Translations under genes and position numbers: made by a program | Notes under the pieces: model-generated | The model's input: the letters and a program-made list of their open reading frames with translations, nothing else | Database searches by the model: none | Told to the model about the DNA's origin: nothing | Shown here: one piece after another, positions 46,735 through 55,153 of the stretch | Position numbering within the stretch: the stretch's first letter is position 1 | Layout: each line of letters opens with the position of its first letter | Assembly: GCA_963705495.1 (NCBI GenBank) | Contig: CAVPJQ010000012.1 | Coordinates: 124,001-188,000, forward strand | Direction of reading: 5' to 3' | Length of the DNA stretch: 64,000 nt | Source: DATBVX01 sp963705495 | Lineage (GTDB): Bacteria; Pseudomonadota; Gammaproteobacteria; Steroidobacterales; Steroidobacteraceae

Positions 46735-48603
46735 TCAGAGATTTCCTCCCGAACGATCCACCGGGATGGCGTCGAACGCGACTGTCATGCGCGGCTCCGT
46801 GCCCAGGATCGGGTTCGTGCCATGCCACATGTAGGACGGAAAGAGCACCAATAGCCCAGCGCGCGGCTGGATGAAGTGTTCCGGCTGTGCCCCCGGAACT
46901 GGAAAACGGGTCTCGCCGAACTTGAGCCATCCAGACCTGTTGTTCGTGTCCCGGACCTCCTCCGGCACCGAGACATAGTAGGCGGAGCTGATCCAGCCTT
47001 CCGGGTGCACGTGATTGACGTGAAACCCGCCGCGTTGCAGGCGCACCGACCAGGCTCCCGAGATCGAGGCTCGCCCACGATTGCGTCTCGACAACGGGTG
47101 ATTCGGGTCGACACCGATTGCGCGGCAATACTCCTCGAGTGGCCCTTCGAAAGCCTTCACCAGCGCTTGGACCGCTCGATCTGCGTCCACCAGGAGGTTG
47201 TGCGCGGTCTGGCTGCCGTGGCGCAGGCTTTGATCGAAGGGGTGCGCCGCGAAGCGGTGGCGCGAAGCGAGTGCGATGGCGAGCGCTTCGTTGAGTTCTT
47301 CCATCGAAGACCAACCGGGGGGCGCCTCGAGCCTGTAGCTGCGCGCAAAGCGGTCGTAGTCGTAGAGCTCGCGATACAGCGACATCCCGGCGAGGCGTGC
47401 AGCGGTGGCTTCGTAAGCGATCCAGCGTTGTTCGTTCGGTACGCGCTGTCGCTGGGGAGCAATGAACTTCAATGCGATGTCGGCGCTCCCACGACTCAGC
47501 AGTATTGCCACTAGGTTCTCCACGATCGCCGGATCCTGTGGACGGTCGGCCGCCGCTTCCAATGCCTCGGTCTCCGCTTCCTTCAGCCGCCCGGATTCCT
47601 GCAGGATCGTGGCGAGCGCCGAGCGAATCTCCGGAACCCCACCCTTGCGCTGCAGAAGATCGCGAACCAGAACTTCGGAACCCGCGAGATCGCCCGTCTT
47701 GCGAAGCACGTCGGCGAACAGCATCTGCAATGCCGTGTTGTCGCGATCCGCAGCTGCTGCAGCGGCAAGGTCGCGCGCGAACTTGGGGTCACCTTTCATG
47801 TAGCGCAGTCGTGCCAGGCTGAGCTGGGCGTTCTGGTTCGCCGGTGCGTGAGTGAGCGCTTCGACAAAAGCCTGTTCGGCCTCCTCCAATCGATAGAGCT
47901 GCAAAAGCGCCGCGCCCCGGGTGAATGCCAATGGCGCGCCGCTCACGCCGGTGGCTCGTGCGCGCTCCAGTACTTCGAGTGCCTCTTGCGGCCGGTCCAT
48001 TCGATTGAGGAGTGCTCCGAGATTGTGTTGCGCGGGGCCGTATTGGGGAGCCACTGCAATCGCACGGCGATAGGCCGACTCGGCCTCGGCGAGACGGTTC
48101 TGATCGCGCAACGTCATCGCGAGCGCAGCCCAGGCTTGCGGATCATCGGCGCGCATGGCCACGAGCACGCGGCTTTCGCCTTCCGCCGCGGAATGGCGCC
48201 CCAGGTCGTTGAGCGTGCGCACGAGTCCCAGACGGCCCGGGCTGTGCTCCCGGTCATACTTGAGCGCTTCGCGATAGCTCTGCTCGGCCTCCGACAGGCG
48301 CCCGGTTCGCCTGAGCAGATTGCCGAGATTGGCGTGAAACTCGGCGCGGCCGGGCTCGAGCGCGATGCTCTCCCGGATCAGCGATTCTGCACCCTGTAGA
48401 TCTCCGGCTTGCTTGCGCACCAGACCCAGGAGATGCAGTGCGGCGGCATTGCGAGGCACCCGGCTCAGGATCCCCCGGCATGCGGCTTCCGCTTGGGCCA
48501 GGTTGCCTTGGCGAAGCAACTCGTAGGCGGAAGCCAGGTCCCGATCTGGTGCGTTGGGAGCCGTAGTTGTGGGTCCGGGCCCGCCTTGTTGAGAAGACTG
48601 CAT
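46735..48603 (-). CDS. TPR protein with C-terminal 2OG-Fe(II) oxygenase domain (PF13759 type)
   Basis: ATG 48603 (MQSSQQGGPGPTTTAPNAPD) gives 622 residues; sequence upstream is the terminator of the receptor gene. TPRs run from 20 to 400 (LAQAEAACRGILSRVPRNAA, RAEFHANLGNLLRRTGRLSE). The oxygenase end has GAWSVRLQRGGFHVNHVHPE, GWISSAYYVSVPEEV and SYMWHGTNPI. It matches the protein at 42776 over its whole length with the same domain order, so the two came from one duplication. HxH replaces HxD at the first ligand in both. It lies downstream of the TonB-dependent receptor, same strand. Confidence 0.88.
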   Translation of the reverse strand: MQSSQQGGPGPTTTAPNAPDRDLASAYELLRQGNLAQAEAACRGILSRVPRNAAALHLLGLVRKQAGDLQGAESLIRESIALEPGRAEFHANLGNLLRRTGRLSEAEQSYREALKYDREHSPGRLGLVRTLNDLGRHSAAEGESRVLVAMRADDPQAWAALAMTLRDQNRLAEAESAYRRAIAVAPQYGPAQHNLGALLNRMDRPQEALEVLERARATGVSGAPLAFTRGAALLQLYRLEEAEQAFVEALTHAPANQNAQLSLARLRYMKGDPKFARDLAAAAAADRDNTALQMLFADVLRKTGDLAGSEVLVRDLLQRKGGVPEIRSALATILQESGRLKEAETEALEAAADRPQDPAIVENLVAILLSRGSADIALKFIAPQRQRVPNEQRWIAYEATAARLAGMSLYRELYDYDRFARSYRLEAPPGWSSMEELNEALAIALASRHRFAAHPFDQSLRHGSQTAHNLLVDADRAVQALVKAFEGPLEEYCRAIGVDPNHPLSRRNRGRASISGAWSVRLQRGGFHVNHVHPEGWISSAYYVSVPEEVRDTNNRSGWLKFGETRFPVPGAQPEHFIQPRAGLLVLFPSYMWHGTNPILGTEPRMTVAFDAIPVDRSGGNL

Positions 48604-48661
48604 GGAGGGAATTTTCGCACGGACGCACGCAGGGAGTGCACCCGGCGCAAAAGGAATGGGG

Positions 48662-48699
48662 AAAAAGAAAGGGCCGCTACCTCGTGAAGGGTAGCGGCC
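48662..48699 (-). terminator. Rho-independent terminator of the TonB-dependent receptor gene
   Basis: Read on the minus strand: stem GGCCGCTACC / GGTAGCGGCC, 10 bp perfect, 8-base loop, followed by a T-rich tail (CTTTCTTTTT). It begins 27 bases after the receptor stop, a textbook intrinsic terminator. Confidence 0.9.
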
Positions 48700-48726
48700 G
48701 ATAACGATCAACCTCGGTTCAGTCGT

Positions 48727-51664
48727 TTAGAACTTGAACGTTGCGTTCGCGTAGTAACGGCGACCGAGAATGTCATACAGCGTCGGATCGGTGTTCGCCT
48801 GCTGGCCCGCCTGCACGTCGTCCGTGAAGATCGGCGGATCCTTGTCGAACACGTTGTCGACACCAAGCATGAAGTCCATCGACTCCGTCGGCGACCAACG
48901 AGCCGTGATGCGGCTGTAGGTATACGACGGAACGCTCGCTGCGACCCCGTTCACCACCGGCGAGCCCAGTGCGTCGTTGTTCACTGTGGTCAGACTATCG
49001 ATGTAGCGCAGCTGATAGGCAAAGCCAAACTGGGCGATGTCCCAGCTCAGATTGAGAACACCCTTCCACTCGGGATAGCTCTCACCCGGCTCCCGCGTGA
49101 CATTTCCGGCGAAGTGGCCGAACGGAGAAACGGAATCCTCCTGGGAATCCCAGTCGATGAGCCTCGTGACGCAGCAGGTTGACACCCAGCCTGCCCCAGC
49201 GATCGCCCAGCGGCTGACCGTAGTCGACCTGCAGGTCCACACCCTTGGCCTTGAGCTTGCCCAGGTTCTGGAAGTTTTCCTGCACATCGGTGATCTGCGC
49301 CGTCGCATCGCGAGTGAACAGCTGACACCACTGATTGTTCGGGTCGAACGTCGGGTTGGCGCCAATATCGTTGAAGCACCAGCGATGGAAGAGTCAGACG
49401 CCACCGTCCCGATCGTGTCCTCGATCTCGTACTGCCAGTAATCGACCGACGTCCGCAACGCCGAGTTGGCGAACGCGGGTTGCCAGACGATGCCGTACGT
49501 ATAGGTGTCCGCGGATTCCGGGTCGAGGTTCTGGTTACCACCCTCGATCGCGCGCACCTGCGGGTTGGTCTGATGGAACGTAGGCAGCACCGATGCCGGA
49601 ATGCCCTGTGCGATGCAAAGGTTCTGCGCCTCAACCGAGGGCCAGCGGAGGCGTTGCACGGATCCTGGGCGCCCGGGAAGTTCTCCTGTGGCGGCAGGAA
49701 CAGTTCGTAGATCGACGGGGCACGAACCGCCCGGTTGTACGATCCACGGAGTCTGACGGTTTCCAACGGATCCCAGTTCAGCGCGGCCTTGTAGGTGTCG
49801 TAGGTCCCGGCCAGGTTGTGGTCGGAATATCGATAACCCAGCTCCAGGCCGAGCTTATAAACCGCCGGGAGATCCTTCAGCAGCGGGACCGCCAACTCGA
49901 CGTAGGCTTCCTTGATGCTGATCTCTCCATCCTGCGGCGGCTGCGCGTTGAATCCCACCACGTCGCCACTCGCCAGGAACTCATCCGGGCGATAGTTCGC
50001 GTCCTGCTTCATGTACTCGCCACCGACCGCGAACTGGAACGGGCCGGCCGGCATCTCGAAGAGATCTCCGGTTAGCGATGCGCTCGCAGTCTGCTGCTGG
50101 ATCTTGATGACGTTGGTCGTGCGGATAGCGATCGCATCAGCGCACGCCTGGGTGATGTTGCCCAAGCCGAACGGATTGAAGCCCGCTGCAGCGCAGGTGT
50201 CGAGGTCCACACCGTCCAACAGGCCCTGAAGCCGCGAGCGGGATATGTTTCCGCCCTGTTGCTCCGTGGTGTTCGTCTGGCCCCAGCTGCCGGACACATC
50301 CCAATTGTAGCGATGCTCTCCGACCTGGAAGTCGCCGCGGAACCCCACGAGGCCCTGCAGCACGTCGTAGTTGTCCTCGGCAATGCGGTTGCCCACTGCC
50401 AACGTACGAATGCTGAAAACAAACGGATTGCCCGGGATGGTCCGCGAAGCCAGGATCGACGCCATATCCGCCGGAATGTTCGGGTTGCGAACGAGTCCCC
50501 GCGTCGAGCCGGTCGAGGCACTGACGGCCGTAACCGGCGTGGCAGCGAGCTGATTGGCCGACTCGTACGTCGTGTAGATCATGCGCGCGTACGCTTCGAC
50601 CGACGCGGTGTCCATATCGGCGATGTTGTAGGTGCCGAAGCCAGCGATCTGACGTCGCGTCAACGGCAACTGCAGGTAGTTCACCGGCGCGAAGTTGTAG
50701 CTGTAGGCCGCCGGATTGAAACCAACGAACTGCTCACCCCTGTAGTTCTCCGTACCCGAGAAGTCGAAGAGCAGTGCCATCAGAGTTGAACCCAAGGCTG
50801 TTTCCAGGTGTCACGGAGCCTGCCGCCACGCCGTAACCGGCAAACACCGCATCGAGGGCCGCCTGCGTAGGCAGGTTGGTGGCCGTCGGGGAATAACGAC
50901 CGTCGGGCACCGTGCCTGAACCCAATGGGGCCAGCGTCCGGACCGTACTGCAGCTGTGAGAAGGGCCGATCGCCCTGGAATACAGCCTTGCGGTCGTCAT
51001 AGGTGAAGGCCATGACCGCATTGCCGCGCCCATCGGCGAAGTTGCCACCCATCGTGAGGTTGAAGGCAGAGGTTTCGCCATCGTTTTCCGAAGTCTGACC
51101 GTAGTCGGCAGCGAACTCGACGCCTTCAAATTGCTTCTTGAGCTTGACGTTGACCACACCCGCGATCGCATCGGAGCCGTAGACCGAGGATGCGCCGCCG
51201 GTGAGAATTTCGATGTTGTCGATCAGAGCGGCGGGGATCTGGTTGAGGTCGATCTGACCGGTGGTGAACGTCGGCATCAAGCGCGTGCCGTCGAGCAGCA
51301 CCAAGGTGCGCGAAACACCCAGGCCGCGAAGACTGATGAGCGCTTGTCCTGCGCCGCCGTTTGCCGATGGATTGTTCGAAGTCGTCGACAGTGCCGGCAC
51401 CAGCTGCGGCAGCTGGTTGAGGAACGTGTCGAGCTGCACTGTGCCCGACTGCTGCAACAACTCTGAGCTGACTGTGACAACGGGACTGGTCGCTTCGTAG
51501 TCGGCGCGCTGAATGCGCGTGCCTGTTACGACGATCGTTCCCACTTCCGTGGATGTGTCTTGCGCTTCTTGTGCAACTGCCGCGACTCCAACCATCGCGG
51601 TTGTCGCTGCACCACTCGCCAGCGCCAGACGAACCGCACGGCGGATCGTACTGTTACTCGCCAT
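48727..51664 (-). pseudogene. TonB-dependent receptor, several frameshifts
   Basis: ATG 51664 follows a strong AGGAGG. The leader SNSTIRRAVRLALASGAATT is followed by the TonB box region (EVGTIVVTGTRIQRADYE) and plug domain (QALISLRGLGVSRTLVLLDG, IDNIEILTGGASSVYGSDAI, AGVVNVKLKK). The barrel continues in other frames after shifts near 50940, 50795, 49660, 49380, 49250 and 49140, ending LYDILGRRYYANATFKF with the usual terminal Phe. About 979 residues. VRLRGSYNRAVRAPSIYELF is the family's barrel signature. It imports an unknown ligand across the outer membrane. The number of shifts at different sites points to sequence error. Confidence 0.88.
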
Positions 51665-52288
51665 TGATAGGTCCTCCTGCAAGAGAGACTTGAATACTTT
51701 CTTTAAAAAACCACGGCGGCCGAATGTGTTACCGCCGAATACCCCTGGGTAGCTGCTCCGTCGAGTCCTACATCGTCCCCGGTCGGAACCGTGGCCGGGA
51801 TAATAGCAACAAGCGAACTTTGCAGGGAAGCAGATTAGCGGGAAAACAACAGCGATTTACGAATGATTTCGGATAGTGAAGATGGTGTAAACCGTGTCCA
51901 GCGCGGGACAAGAGCGTTGGTTTGAGGGCTGAACGCCTCGGGTGGCGAAATCCGTTGCCTGCAAGCATCGCATGCGATGCGCAGTTGTAGTAATGACGCC
52001 ACAGAGATTTGAGCCGCGCTTCTGGTGGTTGACACCGGTAACCGTGGCCTCGACCTGAGCTGAATCCGAACGAGCCCGCTGCCGGGACGCCGATGCGGGT
52101 CGCTTGCCTGCCCGAATCGAAGCAGCGGCTTGCTCCTAACATCTTGATATTGAATGTTGCACCAGCGCTCCTTGGGCGCGCCGCTCACCCTCCGAGACGC
52201 TCCCGCCGGGCCGCAGGTAGCGGCACCCCGGCCAACCCTGTAAGTTGCCTCGGGTTCGATCGACACCTGCAGCGCGGTCCATCTCTTC
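51665..52288. other. 624-base divergent intergenic region with a palindrome
   Basis: It separates the receptor start (minus) and a sulfotransferase (plus). No protein or RNA gene is recognised. The 16-base perfect palindrome GCATCGCATGCGATGC lies at 51965-51980, roughly in the middle, and could bind a dimeric regulator. Confidence 0.5.
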
Positions 52289-52975
52289 GTGGTCGTTACA
52301 GATCGGCTGGTCTTTTTGCATCTGCACAAATCCGGCGGGACGTTCGTCAACGACTTCCTGCTGCGCTTCTTCCCCGATGCACGTCATGTCGGCTACCACC
52401 TGCCGCGCGCCTTTCTACCGGAGTCAGCCCGCGGATTGCCGATCTTCGGCCTGGTGCGCAATCCCTGGGACTACTACGTCTCCTGGTACAGCTTCCAGGC
52501 CGAGAGGGCACAACCCAACGCGTTCTTTCGCGTGGCGAGCAACGGACGACAACTCGACTTCTCTGGCACGGTCACTAATCTCGTCAGTCTGTGCAGCAAC
52601 CGCGAGCACTTCGACGCCATCGAGGCCACGCTTCCCGATCATTTCGTCAATCGCGGCATCAACCTGACGCGCGAGTGCTTTTCATCCCTCTACGGTTCCG
52701 GCCTGGGTTTCTACTCTTTCTTGTACCGGCGCATGTTCGGCGCCGGGGAGGGCGTGACGTTCGGACGCATGGAGACGCTGCGTACGGACCTGCTCGCGTT
52801 TCTCGATTCCGTCGGCGTCGCCCCGACTCCCGCAATGCGCGATTTCGTGCTGCAGGCTCCGCCTGTCAACACCAGTCATCATGAGGCGTACCGACACTAC
52901 TACGATGAACCGCTGCGCCGTCTCATCGCTGAGCGCGATCGCGAGGTGATCGAACGGTTCAATTACGAATTCTGA
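52289..52975 (+). CDS. Sulfotransferase-family protein
   Basis: 228 residues, start GTG 52289. The PAPS 5'-phosphosulfate loop is LVFLHLHKSGGTFVNDFLLR near the N-terminus and the 3'-phosphate strand is IFGLVRNPWDYYVSWYSF (about 53-70). The C-terminal LRRLIAERDREVIERFNYEF is typical of short sulfotransferase_2-like proteins. No leader, so cytosolic; it would transfer sulfate from PAPS to a hydroxyl. The next gene, an AspH-like oxygenase, starts 34 bases on. Confidence 0.85.
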   Translation: MVVTDRLVFLHLHKSGGTFVNDFLLRFFPDARHVGYHLPRAFLPESARGLPIFGLVRNPWDYYVSWYSFQAERAQPNAFFRVASNGRQLDFSGTVTNLVSLCSNREHFDAIEATLPDHFVNRGINLTRECFSSLYGSGLGFYSFLYRRMFGAGEGVTFGRMETLRTDLLAFLDSVGVAPTPAMRDFVLQAPPVNTSHHEAYRHYYDEPLRRLIAERDREVIERFNYEF

Positions 52976-53009
52976 GCCGCCAGGTGCTCTACTTTCATCG
53001 CTCAGGACC

Positions 53010-53690
53010 TTGAGGCACAGTACTGCCGTGCTCGATCTTCCCGGCCAACCCGTCATCGACAAGCATCGTCTCGTCGGCGGCTGTGTTCGACTGCCTCTCG
53101 AGGTTGATGCAGGCCGCCTGCTGCAGGAGGTGACAGCACTTTCGCCGTCGTTATGGGGAACGAGTGGCGGCCGGGGCAGTGTGAATTACGCGGCCGAAGC
53201 GATATTTCTGCGCGGATACGCGCCTGCGGAAGGCAATAAACCCATAGAGGATCGCCCGGCACTGAATGAGTTGCCTTATGTTCGCACCATCATGAGCGAG
53301 CTCGAGGCCCCGCCGCTGCGTTGCCTGCTCGCCCGCATGCCGCCCGGAAGCTCGATCTCGCCTCACATCGATCAGGCGCCGTACTTTTCGAAGTCGTTGC
53401 GCGTACACGTTCCGGTCGAGACTCACGATAACGTGTGGATGTACTGCGCTGGTGCGACCTATCAGATGAAGCCCGGCGAAGTGTGGATGCTGAACAATGT
53501 GGCTACGCACGCCGTCTGGAATGCGCATGCGGTCCTGTCGCGCACCCACATGATCTGCGACTTCCTGCCGACCCCGGCGCTGCTCGATCTCTTGTCACGT
53601 GGCGAGCGCGACCTCGGTCGCAGTGTGCCCCACGCCGAGCGCCACTTTCAGGAGCTGGCGGCAGCCTACCAGGCAGCGGCAAAACGCTGA
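53010..53690 (+). CDS. AspH-like 2OG-Fe(II) oxygenase
   Basis: 226 residues. The TTG at 53010 and a GTG at 53028 are both possible starts; neither has a well-placed ribosome-binding site. Motifs: SISPHIDQAPYFSKSLRVHV has HxD (about 118), GEVWMLNNVATHAVWN holds the distal His (about 166) and LSRTHMICDFLP follows. Unlike the TPR-AspH proteins at 44634 and 57032, which have HxG, this one keeps the carboxylate ligand. Probably paired with the sulfotransferase before it. Confidence 0.8.
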   Translation: MRHSTAVLDLPGQPVIDKHRLVGGCVRLPLEVDAGRLLQEVTALSPSLWGTSGGRGSVNYAAEAIFLRGYAPAEGNKPIEDRPALNELPYVRTIMSELEAPPLRCLLARMPPGSSISPHIDQAPYFSKSLRVHVPVETHDNVWMYCAGATYQMKPGEVWMLNNVATHAVWNAHAVLSRTHMICDFLPTPALLDLLSRGERDLGRSVPHAERHFQELAAAYQAAAKR

Positions 53691-53697
53691 GACACTT

Positions 53698-55119
53698 TCA
53701 CTTCGACGACGCGGTACCAGTCGCCGTCGGCGATCGATACTCTGCAGGATCGCGCGCGTACACGAGCTGACGCACGCGAATTCCTGCAGCGCTCACCGGC
53801 TCGCCCTCCACGAAGCGCGGGCGAAAGCGCGCCTTGCGCAAGGCAGCCATGACCGAGCGCTCGGTTGCGCCAATCACGTCGGAAGCTACCCTGCGCACGC
53901 TTTCGGCATGGCCATCCGCTGTGACGGTGTATTCGAGCTCGACATAGTGCTCAGTCGCGGGCGTCACATCGTCCGCCTCCGGACGGCGACCCCACGAATC
54001 GTAAGGTGCGCGAAACAGGAGTCTCACGGGATCGCTGAGTGCGGCGGTGCCGCTGCCCGATGCGACCAGCTGCCGCCAGGCCTCCTGGTATCGTGGCAGT
54101 GCTTTGTCGAATTGATCGCCGACGAGGTAGTAGTCACCAAGATCAATGAGAGTCGCTGCCTTGAGCGCGGCGTTCCTCGCATCGGCGTTGTCGTTCAGGA
54201 CCCTGAGCGCTTCGAGCAGCGCCTCCTCGCCGCGAGGACGAGGTCGGGTGTACGCGGGACCTCCGCCACCAGGGAAAGTTGGTGGCGGCGTGTAGGTATC
54301 ACCGACCAGGCGCAATGGGCGCGCGGGTGCGCCGACTCGGTCCAGGGGTTCTGCACCGTGCGCGAACTCCAGCAATTGCGTCCGCCCGATCCCACGCAGA
54401 GGACCCACTGCGCGCAGATCGGATTTGCCCGCCTGATCGCGCACCAGATCGAGCGCGCGCTGGTGCGTATCGAGAGCGCCCGTGTAGCGGCCAGTCATTT
54501 CGTACCAGCGTGCCTTGCGATCCAGCGCCGGCAGCAGGCGCAGATCGTTGTTTCCGAACTCCTGCTCGCTGACCTTCAGGATGTAGTCGTGCTCGCGCTC
54601 AGCGTCGGGGAGCTCGTAACGCGCGATCAAGCTGTCGATCAACGCCAGCGATAGTGGGAGCTGCGCCGGGTTGTAGAGACCATCGAGCTTGCGGCTGAGC
54701 AGGATGGCGCGACGAAACATGCTCTCCGCTTCCTGGTGATCACCGGTGGCCTGGTGGGTAATGCCGAGGCCGAACAATGGCTGAATCAGTGCGTGGGAAG
54801 ATCCGCCTTCGAAGGATTCGGCCAGCCGCATTGCGCGCTGATAGCTGACTTCAGCCGAATCGTAGTCCCTGAGCCGCAGCTGCGTCGTGCCGAGATTCGA
54901 AAGGGCATTGACGAGGTCCGGATGGGTGCTGCCGAGTTCCTGCTCGGTGAGCGCGACGACCCTTTGGGCTGCCGGTAGCGCCTTCTCGTAGTTGCGGTTG
55001 TCGAACTCGGCGCGAAATGTCTTGTAGGCCTGGAGCCTGTCGCTCTCGAGTCCATCCTGCGTGGTCGTCCAAGCGCAGGGCGAGCAGAGCAGCACCACGC
55101 ACGTCGCCAGCGCGCGCAT
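53698..55119 (-). CDS. Exported TPR protein with TonB-like C-terminal domain
   Basis: ATG 55119 (MRALATCVVLLCSPCAW) starts a signal peptide; 473 residues. TPRs: HPDLVNALSNLGTTQLRLRD, ALIQPLFGLGITHQATGDHQ, RLLPALDRKARWYEMTGRYT. At about 390-465 a TonB C-domain-like strand pattern appears: YVELEYTVTADGHAESVRRV, VIGATERSVMAALRKARFRP, FVEGEPVSAAGIRVRQLVYA. There is no membrane anchor or proline spacer as in true TonB, so it is probably periplasmic. Last gene of the five-gene operon that begins at 59258. Confidence 0.82.
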   Translation of the reverse strand: MRALATCVVLLCSPCAWTTTQDGLESDRLQAYKTFRAEFDNRNYEKALPAAQRVVALTEQELGSTHPDLVNALSNLGTTQLRLRDYDSAEVSYQRAMRLAESFEGGSSHALIQPLFGLGITHQATGDHQEAESMFRRAILLSRKLDGLYNPAQLPLSLALIDSLIARYELPDAEREHDYILKVSEQEFGNNDLRLLPALDRKARWYEMTGRYTGALDTHQRALDLVRDQAGKSDLRAVGPLRGIGRTQLLEFAHGAEPLDRVGAPARPLRLVGDTYTPPPTFPGGGGPAYTRPRPRGEEALLEALRVLNDNADARNAALKAATLIDLGDYYLVGDQFDKALPRYQEAWRQLVASGSGTAALSDPVRLLFRAPYDSWGRRPEADDVTPATEHYVELEYTVTADGHAESVRRVASDVIGATERSVMAALRKARFRPRFVEGEPVSAAGIRVRQLVYARDPAEYRSPTATGTASSK

Positions 55120-55153
55120 TTTGGAGCCGTGATCCACGCGCGGGGTGCCTCTG

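Noticed and set aside
53010..53690. Cupin or JmjC protein instead of AspH-like
   Set aside because: The spacing HxD to distal His (about 48) and the RVHVP and THAVWN blocks match the AspH family.
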